Positions 9,348-18,791 of a DNA stretch of 64,000 nucleotides are shown one piece after another (positions within the stretch are counted from its first letter, which is position 1; every line of letters begins with the position of its first letter). The DNA comes from Chryseomicrobium excrementi (GTDB taxonomy: Bacteria > Bacillota > Bacilli > Bacillales_A > Planococcaceae): contig NZ_PCGR01000001.1 in the NCBI RefSeq assembly GCF_002798305.1, forward strand, positions 806,001-870,000. The letters are read 5' to 3'. The notes under the pieces were generated by a model that saw only the letters and a program-made list of their open reading frames with translations, made no database searches and was not told the origin of the DNA. Position numbers and translations under genes: made by a program.

Positions 9348-9914
9348 TTATGGTGTAGATGAAATCAACTGCTCCATCATCGCTTCGTCCATTGGTCCAA
9401 CAATCTTATGTTGTACAGTCCCTTCAGAGGTTATGATGTAGCTCGTTGGGATAGTCAATGCCTGATAGGCCGTCCCCACTTCCCCTTCTTTATCTAACGG
9501 AATAGGAAATGTCAGTTCATAGTCTTCAATGAACTGTTGGATAGTTTCTACCCCATTATCCTTATCAGTCAAATTTACTGCCAAGACTTCCACTTCTTCT
9601 TTATTTGCATCGTAGAAATTTTGCATATGAGGCATCTCTGCTTTACATGGTGGACACCAGGTTGCCCAAAAATTCAATATGACTTTCTTTCCTTTATAAT
9701 CACTCAATCGCACTTCTTCCCCATCTAGAGTGGTCAATGTAAAATCTGGAGGAAGGTCGCCTTTCTTTAACTCTGATCCGGCACTAGAGAGAAGATCCGT
9801 TCCTAGCTGCTCATTATTTAACGTATCCACAGAATCTGCATTCTGCTCAGCAAACGAATAAGTTGCAATTCCAATTAAGACAGCTAGGCCAAGTAGCGCT
9901 ACCCATTTCTTCAT
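9348..9914 (-). CDS. TlpA/ResA-family thiol-disulfide oxidoreductase
   Basis: An extracytoplasmic thioredoxin-like protein of 188 residues. An N-terminal hydrophobic anchor (residues 4-21) is followed by the AhpC/TSA-redoxin fold: DFTLTTLDGEEVRLSDYKG, the active site WCPPC (Cys87, Cys90) and the cis-proline motif LTIPTSYII. Family members reduce disulfides outside the membrane, for example in apocytochrome c (ResA) or spore proteins (StoA). The CPPC motif differs from the CEPC of classical ResA. It starts at an ATGA overlap with the upstream membrane-protein gene, suggesting a functional pair, and a cytochrome c gene (cccB) lies a few kilobases upstream. Confidence 0.88.
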   Translation of the reverse strand: MKKWVALLGLAVLIGIATYSFAEQNADSVDTLNNEQLGTDLLSSAGSELKKGDLPPDFTLTTLDGEEVRLSDYKGKKVILNFWATWCPPCKAEMPHMQNFYDANKEEVEVLAVNLTDKDNGVETIQQFIEDYELTFPIPLDKEGEVGTAYQALTIPTSYIITSEGTVQHKIVGPMDEAMMEQLISSTP

Positions 9915-10513
9915 GATGTCATTCCCACTTTCTTATTTCTAAAGACCTGATAACTATATAGTACTAGGAGTACGCTAAACATCCAAACAATATACGTTTG
10001 AAATACCCCTAGGGGTTGAAAAAAAGCTATAAAAAAAAGCAATCCAACAGGGAGTATGCGAACAGTAACTTTCTTCCATAATAGAACGAAAACTATCACT
10101 AGTGTAATAAGTGTCACCAATTCTATAAGTATTGGATTTGAATTAAGTACAACCATAAAAAAGAGATAATAACTTACACTATAAACTGCCATCAACTGGA
10201 TAATAGATACGGATACTTTCACTCGAATCAAGCTAATCAAGGCACCAAGTGTCCCTATCACAACTCCTACGTACCCTCCATTGAAATATAAAAGACTAAA
10301 AGGCTCGTGAACCACTGCATAAAAGTCAGTTACAATCACGCTAAATTTCCATAGTAGTATGAAGGCAATAGCAGCATCAACAAAGTGACTTGCCACTTGT
10401 TTATTGAATTGGAGCAAAAGTGTCAAAGATGTCAAAATGAGTGCTAGTAATACAGCAACCCATGTAGATGGCATAGTCAAGGATACAATGACATACCAGT
10501 CTGTAATTTTCAT
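9911..10513 (-). CDS. polytopic membrane protein paired with TlpA-like gene
   Basis: A 200-residue protein with six or seven closely packed hydrophobic segments and few polar residues. The segment LLYFNGGYVGVVIGTLGALI has a glycine-rich pattern. It shares an ATGA overlap with the TlpA/ResA-like gene, so the two are translated together; it may be the membrane electron donor or partner of that oxidoreductase (an inference). It lacks the paired cysteines expected of CcdA/DsbD-type thiol transporters: no cysteine is present at all. Family not recognised; weak resemblance to prolipoprotein diacylglyceryl transferase topology was considered but not supported. Confidence 0.7.
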   Translation of the reverse strand: MKITDWYVIVSLTMPSTWVAVLLALILTSLTLLLQFNKQVASHFVDAAIAFILLWKFSVIVTDFYAVVHEPFSLLYFNGGYVGVVIGTLGALISLIRVKVSVSIIQLMAVYSVSYYLFFMVVLNSNPILIELVTLITLVIVFVLLWKKVTVRILPVGLLFFIAFFQPLGVFQTYIVWMFSVLLVLYSYQVFRNKKVGMTS

Positions 10514-10545
10514 TTAGATGCCTCACTTTCTGCTTCTATGCTAAA

Positions 10546-10577
10546 GAAAAAAGCAGTCCACGTAAAGTGAACTGCTT
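10546..10577 (-). terminator. rho-independent terminator after M23 hydrolase gene
   Basis: On the minus strand AGCAGTTCAC, loop TTTAC, and GTGGACTGCT form a 10-bp stem followed by TTTTTT. It separates the ftsEX/M23 unit from the TlpA module. Confidence 0.85.
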
Positions 10578-10582
10578 GATCA

Positions 10583-11911
10583 TCACATTGGGATATAGCG
10601 TAATGGATTAACAGAGTTTGCTGCCATTCCGTTCCAGCTACCTACGTGCACTTCAAAATGTAAGTGAGGACCGGTCGAGTTTCCTGTATTTCCTAAAGCC
10701 CCGATTTGTTGCCCTTTGCTCACAGTTTGTCCAACAGATGCATTGATAGCACTCAAGTGCGCATATAATGTTGTAAATGTTTGACCATCAATATTGTGTG
10801 TGACCATGACTGCATTACCATACGTACTAAATGGTGCTGCATAGCTTACTACTCCAGCCGCTGCAGATACAACTGGTGTTCCAATGCTGTTTGCAAAGTC
10901 TACACCATAGTGCATTTTACCAGTTCCATAGATTGGGTGAACACGGTACCCATATCCGGAAGTCAATGTTCCGTTTACTGGTTTTGTCCAAGCCCCTGAA
11001 GAGACTGCTGGAGCTGACACTGTAGAGCTAGAACCACCAGAGCTTCCTGATCCGCCAGAGTTTTGCTGAGCTTTACGTGCAGCTTCTTCTTTGCGGCGTT
11101 GCTCTTCTGCTTGTTTACGAGCGATTTCAGCAATTCGTTTTTGTTCTGCTACGATTTTAGATTTTGTTTCTTCACTTAAGTTCGCGATTTCTTCATAATC
11201 AGTTTCCATAGCTTGTTGTTCAGTTTTTAGTTTGTTCTGCTCTGCTTCTAACTCATCTAACAGAGTGTTCATTTGAGCGCGCTGACCGTCTAATGATTTC
11301 TTTAAATCAACAAGTTCCGCTTTCCGGTTTTCTTGCTGCTGAAGCTTTTGCTCGACTAGCGCCTTCTCATCTTCAAGTTGTTTCTTATCATTTGCTTGGT
11401 CGCGTAAAATTTGACGATCCGCTTCCATTAGCGTGGTAACAGCTGAAAAGCGATCAATTAAATCAATGAATGACTCAGCGCCTAAAAATACACTTATGTA
11501 GTCAACAGATGAACCGTTCACTTGCGTAGCTCGAAGACGCTCTTTTAGAAGTTCATCTCGCTCTTCAATTTTAAGCTTTAGTTCTTCAATTGATTCTTTT
11601 AAATCGGCAATTTCTTTTTCAGTCGTTGCAATCTGAGCAAGAACTTCATCAATTTTCTTCTCAGTTGACACGATTTCGTCGCTTAGTTTCTTAACCTTAC
11701 CTTCAATCGTCTCAATTTCAGAAGCCTTTTGTTGAATCTCTCCTTTTTTCTCTTTAATAGAAGAGTTCAAATCATTTTTCTGTTGTTCTAATTGTTGTTG
11801 TTGTTCTTTCAACTCATCGAGTGATGCGGCGGAAACCGTCCCACTCGTAAATAGTAGGGTTGCTGCAGTTAACCATGTTGCAATTTTCACTTTCCGTGAC
11901 GTTGTGGACAT
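10583..11911 (-). CDS. coiled-coil M23 murein hydrolase (EnvC/PcsB-like)
   Basis: A secreted peptidoglycan hydrolase of 442 residues. The signal peptide ends near residue 29 (SGTVSAASLDE). Residues 30 to about 285 form a long coiled coil rich in Glu, Lys and Gln, then a Gly/Ser linker, and a C-terminal LytM/M23 endopeptidase domain with the zinc ligands in MHYGVD (HxxxD) and HLHFEVH. The coiled coil is the part that docks to FtsX in FtsEX-controlled hydrolases such as EnvC, CwlO and PcsB. It lies 38 bases downstream of ftsX, which supports the role of FtsX-activated division or elongation hydrolase. In B. subtilis CwlO fills this role from another locus. Confidence 0.9.
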   Translation of the reverse strand: MSTTSRKVKIATWLTAATLLFTSGTVSAASLDELKEQQQQLEQQKNDLNSSIKEKKGEIQQKASEIETIEGKVKKLSDEIVSTEKKIDEVLAQIATTEKEIADLKESIEELKLKIEERDELLKERLRATQVNGSSVDYISVFLGAESFIDLIDRFSAVTTLMEADRQILRDQANDKKQLEDEKALVEQKLQQQENRKAELVDLKKSLDGQRAQMNTLLDELEAEQNKLKTEQQAMETDYEEIANLSEETKSKIVAEQKRIAEIARKQAEEQRRKEEAARKAQQNSGGSGSSGGSSSTVSAPAVSSGAWTKPVNGTLTSGYGYRVHPIYGTGKMHYGVDFANSIGTPVVSAAAGVVSYAAPFSTYGNAVMVTHNIDGQTFTTLYAHLSAINASVGQTVSKGQQIGALGNTGNSTGPHLHFEVHVGSWNGMAANSVNPLRYIPM

Positions 11912-11949
11912 GTGTTCATTTTCCCCTTTCTTTCACCAGTACGTTTCCT

Positions 11950-12837
11950 CTATACTTTTAAGAATTTTCGAACGGACATAAAACTTCCCCAAACTCCGAT
12001 TACAATTCCCATTGCAAGTAACAATGCATTGATTTGCAGTAAGAATGGCATTGGTGTAAGTAAAGAATAAATACCCGTGGATGCAAGTTCTACATTGAAT
12101 AAGTTAAATAGATTGTAGTATGCGATGGATACAAGTGTAATGGGTAGAATAGCACCCATGATTCCTAGCCACATCCCTTCAAAAATGAATGGGATTCGAA
12201 TAAACCAGTTCGTCGCTCCTACAAGTTTCATAATTTCAATATCTCGTCGACGCGCTACGATAGTGATGCGAATTGTATTTGAAATCAGGAACATCGCTGT
12301 AAATAACAAACCAAGAATTAGTACGAGTCCAATATTTCGACTTACGTCTAAAACGGAGAACAATTTTTGCACTTGTGCTCTACCATCTTCAACGCGCTCG
12401 ACACTATCAAGCTTAGCAATACGAGCAGCCACAGCAAGTGTTTCTTTAGGCGTTGCCGCTTTCACGTAAAAGGTATTGAACAACGGATTATCTTGTTCAT
12501 AAAGTTGGAATTCTTGTCCCATGGTCTCGGCAAGTTTTACCAGCTCTTGTTCTTTTGAAGAATAAACGACTTCTTGAACACCTAAGGTAGTACTAATTTC
12601 TTCTTCTAAAGTAGCAAGCTGTTCTTCATCAGCAATCAGTTCCGCATAAACTTTTACTTCCACATTGTTTTCTAAGTCATCTGCCAGTTTGTTTAAGTTC
12701 ATCATAATCGCTACAAAAACTCCAACAAGGAGCAATGTTACAGTTACGGCACTAACTGAGGCAAAGGTCATCCAGCCATTCCGGCCAATACTCCGGAAAC
12801 TTTCTTTGACGTGACGTCCCATAGTTCTAAATTTCAT
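11950..12837 (-). CDS. ftsX: FtsX cell-division ABC-like permease
   Basis: FtsX is the membrane half of FtsEX, which transmits ATP hydrolysis across the membrane to activate cell-wall hydrolases. With the ATG at 12837 the protein begins MKFRTMGRHVKESFRSIGRN and has 295 residues, matching B. subtilis FtsX (296). Four membrane segments are visible, with the extracellular domain between the first and second (about residues 45-165; LENNVEVKVYAELI). An in-frame ATG 33 bases upstream is less likely because it lies deeper inside ftsE. The start overlaps the ftsE 3' end by 11 bases. Confidence 0.95.
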   Translation of the reverse strand: MKFRTMGRHVKESFRSIGRNGWMTFASVSAVTVTLLLVGVFVAIMMNLNKLADDLENNVEVKVYAELIADEEQLATLEEEISTTLGVQEVVYSSKEQELVKLAETMGQEFQLYEQDNPLFNTFYVKAATPKETLAVAARIAKLDSVERVEDGRAQVQKLFSVLDVSRNIGLVLILGLLFTAMFLISNTIRITIVARRRDIEIMKLVGATNWFIRIPFIFEGMWLGIMGAILPITLVSIAYYNLFNLFNVELASTGIYSLLTPMPFLLQINALLLAMGIVIGVWGSFMSVRKFLKV

Positions 12838-13513
12838 AACCGTAGTCTCCTTCTGCTTCATCTCGGGCAATCATTCCGCCTTCAACTGCAATGACACGGT
12901 GTTTTAATGTGTTTACAATTTCCTTATTGTGGGTAGCCATTATAATGGTTGTTCCCCGAGAGTTGATTTCTTGGAAAATATTCATGATTTCCCATGAAGT
13001 ATCTGGATCTAAGTTTCCTGTAGGTTCATCTGCAATAACGAGCTTGGGTCTATTTACAATGGAACGCGCAATCGAAATGCGCTGCTGCTCTCCACCGGAT
13101 AGCTCCGTTGGGAACATGCGAGCTTTGTGTTTTAATCCTACGAGGTCTAGGACTTCCATCACTCGTTTGCGAATCACTTTTGGACTTTCTTCTATTACTT
13201 CAAGTGCAAATGCAACATTTTCATACACATTCATCCTCGGAAGAAGTTTAAAGTCTTGGAAAACGACTCCGATTTGACGTCTTAGTAAAGGAACTTTCTT
13301 AGCTTTAATTTTTGCTAAGTTCATTCCATTAATAATGATATCACCGCTTGTTGGTTTTTCTTCTCGGTACATCATTTTAATAAATGTAGATTTTCCCGCG
13401 CCACTTGGTCCAACTACATATACAAATTCACCTTGTTTAATGTCCACTGTGATCCCGTTCGCTGCCACGATTCCATTCGGATACTTCTTGTAGACATCTT
13501 TCATTTGAATCAT
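12827..13513 (-). CDS. ftsE: FtsE cell-division ATPase
   Basis: Cytoplasmic ABC ATPase partner of FtsX. Walker A (GPSGAGKST), Q-loop (VVFQDFKLLP), signature (LSGGEQQ) and Walker B (LVIADEPTGNLD) are present in order. The start at 13513 (MIQMKDVYKKYPNG) matches the B. subtilis protein and follows AGGTGG by 7 bases; a GTG 12 bases upstream is in frame but unlikely. The gene gives 228 residues. FtsEX and the adjacent M23 hydrolase form one unit, probably transcribed from the extended -10 promoter just upstream. Confidence 0.96.
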   Translation of the reverse strand: MIQMKDVYKKYPNGIVAANGITVDIKQGEFVYVVGPSGAGKSTFIKMMYREEKPTSGDIIINGMNLAKIKAKKVPLLRRQIGVVFQDFKLLPRMNVYENVAFALEVIEESPKVIRKRVMEVLDLVGLKHKARMFPTELSGGEQQRISIARSIVNRPKLVIADEPTGNLDPDTSWEIMNIFQEINSRGTTIIMATHNKEIVNTLKHRVIAVEGGMIARDEAEGDYGYEI

Positions 13514-13560
13514 ATATCTAACCACCTATTTTGTATACTTCGTTTTAGCGCAACAAATCC

Positions 13561-13569
13561 ATTATAACA
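13561..13569 (-). promoter_or_regulatory. candidate extended -10 promoter for ftsEX
   Basis: On the minus strand TGTTATAAT (extended -10, TGnTATAAT) lies about 50 bases upstream of the ftsE start. No good -35 hexamer is seen, which is acceptable for an extended -10 promoter. Confidence 0.5.
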
Positions 13570-13618
13570 CCTCTCGAAATTTTGTATGTTACAGGTATAT
13601 TTCAATTTTAATAAGGAA

Positions 13619-13648
13619 AAAGAGCACACCCGTTTGGATGTGCTCTAC
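13619..13648 (-). terminator. rho-independent terminator after cccB
   Basis: On the minus strand AGAGCACA and TGTGCTCT pair around a short inner stem (TCC/GGG) and loop, followed by TTTTTCC. Confidence 0.85.
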
Positions 13649-13662
13649 TTCAAAGTACATAT

Positions 13663-13992
13663 TTATTTCTTTTCTGCTAACCAGGCCGCTACCGCTTCAG
13701 CTTCTTCTCCTTGAAGAAGTCCTCCTGGCATTGCTCCACGACCTTCCAAGATAACTGTCAAAATTTCATCTTCGCTTAGTCGTGATCCAACATCATTTAG
13801 TGCTGGGAAGTTCCCCTGACCTTCTAAATTTGTGCCATGACAGCTAATGCATTTTTGATTTGCGATTGCCTCTGCATCAATACTTGCCGATTCTCCAGAG
13901 TCTGTTGGCGCCTCAGGTTCCGCACTATCTCCACCACAAGCAGCTAGGAATAACATAGATGTAATTGATAAACCGAATAGCAGTTTTTTCAT
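13663..13992 (-). CDS. cccB: cytochrome c-551 lipoprotein (CccB)
   Basis: A membrane-anchored class I c-type cytochrome that carries electrons outside the cytoplasmic membrane, usually to a terminal oxidase. The start at 13992 (MKKLLFGLSITSMLFLAAC) follows GGAG by 8 bases. The lipobox LAAC is followed by an acidic low-complexity linker, then the heme site CISCH and the axial methionine in GAMPGG. With this start it has 109 residues. The prfB/yvjA/ftsEX context matches cccB of B. subtilis. The terminator after it and the promoter before ftsE suggest it is separate from ftsEX. Confidence 0.93.
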   Translation of the reverse strand: MKKLLFGLSITSMLFLAACGGDSAEPEAPTDSGESASIDAEAIANQKCISCHGTNLEGQGNFPALNDVGSRLSEDEILTVILEGRGAMPGGLLQGEEAEAVAAWLAEKK

Positions 13993-14034
13993 TGGGCACA
14001 CTCCTTTGTCTTCTATATCTTTAGTATACCAAAC

Positions 14035-14901
14035 TTAGTACCGCTTAAAACCCTCACCTAATACTTCATAAGCATCTGAAACAATGACAAAAGCATGAGG
14101 ATCCACTGCTTTGACTACCTGTTTCAATTTTGTGAACTCTGTCTGATACACAACTACCATTAAAATGGGACGCGGTTCTTCTGTATACCCACCGATCCCC
14201 GTCATCTTTGTCACGCCACGATTGACTTGTTGATAGATGGCTTCTTTCATAGCTTGTTCTTGAGAAGTGATGATATGCACCATTTTCGACTGACTAAAGC
14301 CAAGCTGGATGATATCGATCGTTTTTGTTGTAGTAAATAAACCAATTAAAGCGTAAAGTGCCTGCTCAATATTGAATACGAGAGCGGCTGACAAGACGAT
14401 TAAACCATCTATCATCAAGACACTTGTTCCTAGAGAAAGTCCTGTAAACTTTGTGATGATCTGGGCTGCCAAGTCCGTGCCACCGGTTGAAGCATTTCCT
14501 CTGAACACCAATCCCAAGCCTGTCCCTACAGCAATCCCCCCAAATAAAGCTCCTAAAAGAGGATTGGAAGACCAAGGCTCCCAACTTGCTGTTGCCAATA
14601 CAACAGCAGGCAATGTAATCGTTCCAACGAAAGATTTAATTCCAAAGTTTTTTCCTAATATCAAGACTCCGGCAATAAAAAGCGGAATATTAAATGCGTA
14701 CTGTACAATCCCAGGTTGCCACCCTAACAATGAGTAAAGGATGGTACTGATTCCACTTACGCCACCAGAAGCTATCTCGTTTGGTAAAAGGAATACGTTG
14801 AATCCAATCGCTACAATTGCAGCTCCAATAATTATAAATGTATAGTCCCGAATTTCTCGGACTATAGGGGTCTCTTCTTTTCTTACTCGTCGTTTTTTCA
14901 T
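14035..14901 (-). CDS. yvjA: YitT/YvjA-family membrane protein
   Basis: A 288-residue protein of the YitT family: about six hydrophobic segments (IIIGAAIVAIGFNVFLLP, ASGGVSGISTILY, GNASTGGTDLAAQII) followed by a cytoplasmic DUF2179 domain (about 210-288; GVTKMTGIGGYT). Its function is unknown; some members are suspected transporters. The start at 14901 (MKKRRVRKEETP) has GAGGT 7 bases upstream. The frame remains open upstream, but that extension would read through the prfB terminator and is rejected. The position between prfB and cccB matches B. subtilis. Confidence 0.88.
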   Translation of the reverse strand: MKKRRVRKEETPIVREIRDYTFIIIGAAIVAIGFNVFLLPNEIASGGVSGISTILYSLLGWQPGIVQYAFNIPLFIAGVLILGKNFGIKSFVGTITLPAVVLATASWEPWSSNPLLGALFGGIAVGTGLGLVFRGNASTGGTDLAAQIITKFTGLSLGTSVLMIDGLIVLSAALVFNIEQALYALIGLFTTTKTIDIIQLGFSQSKMVHIITSQEQAMKEAIYQQVNRGVTKMTGIGGYTEEPRPILMVVVYQTEFTKLKQVVKAVDPHAFVIVSDAYEVLGEGFKRY

Positions 14902-14991
14902 GTTTCGTACCTCGTTATCAGTCTTTTGTTTCTGCGTCCCCTTAGGAAAATTGACCAAGATCTTACGCACGTTTCTAGTCGCAATGTATGC

Positions 14992-15032
14992 ATAAAAAAA
15001 TCCACTATGGTTGAGTATACCATAGTGGATTT
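14992..15032 (-). terminator. rho-independent terminator after prfB
   Basis: On the minus strand CCACTATGGT and ACCATAGTGG pair almost perfectly around a short loop, followed by a run of seven T. Confidence 0.9.
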
Positions 15033-15040
15033 GAATGCTG

Positions 15041-16145
15041 TTATTGGATTTTTGAGCGAAGATACGCATGAATGAAATTGTCGAGTTCTCCATCGACCAC
15101 CGCATGCACATTTCCACTTTCTTCATTCGTACGGTGATCTTTCACCATAGAATACGGGTGGAACACATACGAACGGATCTGAGAGCCCCATCCGATTTCT
15201 TTTTGTTCTCCACGAATAGCTGCGAGCTCTGCCTCTTGCTCTTCAATACGTAGTTGATAGAGCTTAGATTTTAACATCTTCATGGCATGCTCACGGTTCT
15301 TGATCTGAGAGCGCTCTGTTTGACACGTCACTACGGTATTTGTAGGTAAGTGAGTAATTCGAACAGCGGAGTCAGTAGTATTGATATGCTGACCACCCGC
15401 ACCACTAGCACGGTACGTATCAATTTTCAGGTCTTCTGTACGAATATCAATTTCAATCTCTTCATTGAATTCGGGCATTACGTCAACAGAAACGAACGAC
15501 GTATGACGACGTCCTGATGAATCAAAAGGTGAGATCCGTACCAGACGGTGCACACCTTTCTCGGCTTTCAAGTAACCGTATGCATTATGCCCTTTAATAA
15601 GTAGAGTTACCGATTTGATACCGGCTTCATCTCCTGGAAGGTAATCCAGTGTCTCCACTTTAAATCCTCTTTTGTCTGCCCAGCGCTGATACATGCGAAG
15701 AAGCATAGAACCCCAGTCTTGAGACTCCGTGCCTCCCGCCCCTGGATGAAGTTCCAAGATGGCATTGTTTTTATCGTATTCTTCACTAAGAAGCATTTGA
15801 AGTTCAAAGTTTTCAAGTGCTCTGCGGTGGTCAGCTAAAGCACTTTCCAACTCGGCATGCAATTCTTCATCTGGCTCTTCCTTTAACAGTTCTACTGTCA
15901 TCTCCAGATTCTCTTGTTCGTCTTCTAACTTTTTATATTGTTCGACGACAGCCTTTAAGCCATTCAATTCATTGATAGTCTTTTGTGCACCTTGTGCATC
16001 GTCCCAAAAATCAGGGAAGGTCATGAGCTCATCAAGTTCTTGAATTCGTGCCTCTTTGTTTTCTAAGTCAAAGAGACCCCCTAAAGTCTTGGATTTTCTG
16101 CGCAGAACGGTCTAGTTCTGCACGTGTTGCTGATAATTCGATCAT
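15041..16145 (-). CDS. prfB: peptide chain release factor 2, with programmed +1 frameshift
   Basis: RF2 terminates translation at UGA and UAA. The gene starts at ATG 16145 after GGAGGAAC and encodes 25 codons ending RGSL before an in-frame TGA at 16070-16068. The slippery context AGGGGG-TCT-CTT-TGA-C (16082-16067) is the classic autoregulatory site: an internal Shine-Dalgarno, the CTT slip codon and the UGA read by RF2 itself. After a +1 shift the frame runs [18 protein letters not shown] to the end, about 367 residues in all. The SPF anticodon tripeptide ([10 protein letters not shown]) and the catalytic GGQ (GAGGQHINT) are present. It lies 17 bases after secA. Confidence 0.95.
16067..16082 (-). 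promoter_or_regulatory. prfB: RF2 programmed +1 frameshift site
   Basis: On the minus strand the bases read AGGGGGTCTCTTTGAC. The Shine-Dalgarno-like AGGGGG stands three bases before CTT-TGA, the conserved spacing for RF2 autoregulation. The zero frame stops here, and the +1 frame continues through the whole RF2 protein. Confidence 0.95.
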
Positions 16146-16162
16146 GTGAGTTCCTCCACTAA

Positions 16163-18673
16163 TTAGCTGACTGCCCCGTGACAGTTCTTGTATTTCTTGC
16201 CGCTGCCGCAAGGACAAGGTTCATTACGTCCTACTTCAGCGTCTTTTTTCATTGGTTGTTTTTTAACAGGCTTGCCATCTTCTTTCGGATTGACAGCTTG
16301 CCCTTTCGCCACTTCTTCACGCTCAAGGTTCTGCTGAATTTCAGCTTTCATCGCATATTTTGCCACATCTTCTGAAATAGAGGCTACCATCGCTTCAAAC
16401 ATCGCGAACCCTTCGTTTTGGTATTCGCGTAAAGGATCATTTTGACCATAAGCACGTAAGTGAATCCCTTGACGCAATTGGTCCATAGCGTCGATGTGGT
16501 CGATCCACTTAGTATCAATTGAACGAAGTAAGATAACTTTCTCAAACTCTCGCATACGCTCTGCAGTGAACCGTTCTTCTTTTGCATCGTATTCTGCAAG
16601 AACTGCTTGTTTCAGTTCCTCACGGATTTCTTCACGATCTTTGCCTTCAAAGTCCAGTGTTCTTTCAGTATCTTCAGGTAAAAGCGTGGCATTCACATAA
16701 TCCGTCATAGCTTTTAAGTTCCACTCAGATTTTTGCTCAGAAGTAGTATGAACATCTACAGTGCGATCTACGACTTCTTGAATCATCGTCTCTACTAAGG
16801 CACGCATGTTGTCAGTATCTAACACTTCATTACGCTCTTTGTAGATGATTTCACGTTGTTGGCGAAGAACATCGTCGTATTGAAGCAAACGTTTCCGCGC
16901 GTCGAAGTTGTTTCCTTCTACACGTTTTTGAGCAGATTCTACAGCCCGAGATACCATTTTCGATTGAATCGGCTGTGTATCATCTAGACCTAAACGTGTC
17001 ATCATAGATTTCATGTTGTCTGAACCGAAGCGTTTCATCAGTTCATCCTCTAAAGAAAGATAGAACTGAGTCACACCTGGATCTCCTTGACGACCGGAAC
17101 GTCCACGTAACTGATTGTCAATACGGCGAGATTCATGGCGCTCTGTACCGATAACAGCTAAGCCACCTAATTCTAAAACACCTTCGCCCAACTTGATATC
17201 TGTACCACGACCAGCCATGTTAGTGGCAATGGTAACTGCTCCTTTTTTCCCAGCATCAGCAATGATTTCCGCTTCACTTTCGTGGTTTTTTGCATTCAAT
17301 ACATTGTGAGGGATTTTATGTTTTGTTAATAACGCTGAAATAATTTCAGATGTTTCAATAGCTACAGTACCAATTAAAACTGGCTGACCTTTGCGGTGTT
17401 TTTCTGCAATGTCAGCTGCCGCTGCTTCAAACTTCCCTTTCATCGATGCATAAATTAAGTCCGGACGATCATCTCGAGCAATCGGTTTGTTGGTCGGAAT
17501 TACAATAACGTCCATATTGTAAATGTTACGGAATTCTTCTTCTTCCGTTTTAGCTGTACCCGTCATACCAGATAGCTTTTCATACATACGGAAGTAGTTC
17601 TGGAATGTAATTGTAGCCATTGTCATTGATTCGTTTTGTACTTCTAAACCTTCTTTAGCTTCAATCGCTTGGTGCAAGCCGTCAGAATAACGACGTCCTT
17701 TCATCAAACGACCTGTGAAAGAGTCAACGATGACGACTTCTTCATCTTGAACGACATAGTCTACATCTTTGTGCATGGAGACGTGCGCTTTTAGCGATTG
17801 GTTGACTGCATGATTTAATCGAACATGAGTCAAGTCAAACAAGTTGTCGATGTTGAAAGATTTCTCAATCTTCTCAACACCAGTATCCGTTAAGACTACC
17901 CCTTTAGTTGACTCATCATAGCTGTAGTCTTCTTCATCGCGAAGCAAACGAACTACGGCATTGGCTTGTTTGTATAGAAGCGCCGCTTTAGAAGCTTGCC
18001 CTGAGATAATCAGTGGAGTACGTGCTTCATCAATTAAGATAGAATCCACTTCATCGATAACTGCATAGTGAAGTGGTCTTTGAACTTTTTCTTCTTTATA
18101 AAGGACCATGTTGTCTCGTAAATAATCAAATCCTAGCTCATTGTTAGTCGAATAAGTAATGTCACAGAGGTAGGCTTCACGCTTTTCTGCTTTTGTTAGA
18201 GCATTCGTATTCAATCCGACAGTCAACCCTAAAAATGTATAAAGTTTACCCATTTGAGCCGCATCACGACTTGCCAAGTATTCATTGACTGTGACTACGT
18301 GAACGCCTTTACTTGTTAACGCGTTCAAGTACACGGACATCGTAGAGGTTAAGGTTTTCCCTTCCCCTGTCTTCATCTCGGATATATTTCCTTCGTGAAG
18401 TGCAGCTGCCCCCATGATCTGAACACGATATGGATACTCGCCAAGAACACGTTTAGCAGCTTCACGAACCACTGCAAAAGCTTCAGGTAGTAATTGATCT
18501 AAAGTTTCACCAGTTGTATAGCGTTCTTTGAATTCCGTTGTTTTTGCTGTCAGTTGGTCATCACTAAGTGATTCCATTTGAGAAGCAAGAGCTTCAACAG
18601 AATCTGCAATTTTCTCAAGTTTTTTGATTTCTCGTTTATTTGGATCAAACACTTTATTTAATACACCTAACAT
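16163..18673 (-). CDS. secA: SecA preprotein translocase ATPase
   Basis: The motor of the Sec pathway, which drives unfolded preproteins through SecYEG. The start at 18673 ([18 protein letters not shown]) follows GGAAGTG and gives 836 residues. Visible landmarks are Walker A ([10 protein letters not shown]), the DEAD-type motif ([15 protein letters not shown]), the [10 protein letters not shown] helicase motif and the C-terminal zinc-binding tail [17 protein letters not shown] nine bases upstream is an alternative start. It is followed closely by prfB and preceded by its own intergenic region after hpf. Confidence 0.97.
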   Translation of the reverse strand: MLGVLNKVFDPNKREIKKLEKIADSVEALASQMESLSDDQLTAKTTEFKERYTTGETLDQLLPEAFAVVREAAKRVLGEYPYRVQIMGAAALHEGNISEMKTGEGKTLTSTMSVYLNALTSKGVHVVTVNEYLASRDAAQMGKLYTFLGLTVGLNTNALTKAEKREAYLCDITYSTNNELGFDYLRDNMVLYKEEKVQRPLHYAVIDEVDSILIDEARTPLIISGQASKAALLYKQANAVVRLLRDEEDYSYDESTKGVVLTDTGVEKIEKSFNIDNLFDLTHVRLNHAVNQSLKAHVSMHKDVDYVVQDEEVVIVDSFTGRLMKGRRYSDGLHQAIEAKEGLEVQNESMTMATITFQNYFRMYEKLSGMTGTAKTEEEEFRNIYNMDVIVIPTNKPIARDDRPDLIYASMKGKFEAAAADIAEKHRKGQPVLIGTVAIETSEIISALLTKHKIPHNVLNAKNHESEAEIIADAGKKGAVTIATNMAGRGTDIKLGEGVLELGGLAVIGTERHESRRIDNQLRGRSGRQGDPGVTQFYLSLEDELMKRFGSDNMKSMMTRLGLDDTQPIQSKMVSRAVESAQKRVEGNNFDARKRLLQYDDVLRQQREIIYKERNEVLDTDNMRALVETMIQEVVDRTVDVHTTSEQKSEWNLKAMTDYVNATLLPEDTERTLDFEGKDREEIREELKQAVLAEYDAKEERFTAERMREFEKVILLRSIDTKWIDHIDAMDQLRQGIHLRAYGQNDPLREYQNEGFAMFEAMVASISEDVAKYAMKAEIQQNLEREEVAKGQAVNPKEDGKPVKKQPMKKDAEVGRNEPCPCGSGKKYKNCHGAVS

Positions 18674-18757
18674 GAAGGTCACTTCCTATTTCAGACTTAT
18701 CTTTCATTTTACCACTGAATCAAAACCGACTTCAAGCGAACGCGTTGAAAAGACCAA

Positions 18758-18787
18758 AAGAAAAGCCCCTGCAACAGCAGGAGCTTA
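18758..18787 (-). terminator. rho-independent terminator after hpf
   Basis: On the minus strand AGCTCCTGC, loop TGTT, and GCAGGGGCT form a 9-bp stem with one wobble, followed by TTTTCTTTT. Confidence 0.85.
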
Positions 18788-18791
18788 CATG

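Noticed and set aside
9911-10513. CcdA- or Lgt-like identity for the membrane protein beside the TlpA-like gene
   Set aside because: There are no cysteines, which rules out CcdA-type thiol transfer, and the Lgt resemblance is limited to a glycine-rich hydrophobic stretch.
14902-15126. N-terminal extension of YvjA by 75 residues
   Set aside because: It would read through the strong prfB terminator and overlap prfB; the internal ATG at 14901 has a good ribosome site and fits the family.
16068-16070. In-frame TGA in prfB as a nonsense mutation or selenocysteine codon
   Set aside because: The surrounding AGGGGG-CTT-TGA-C is the canonical RF2 frameshift site, which fully explains it.
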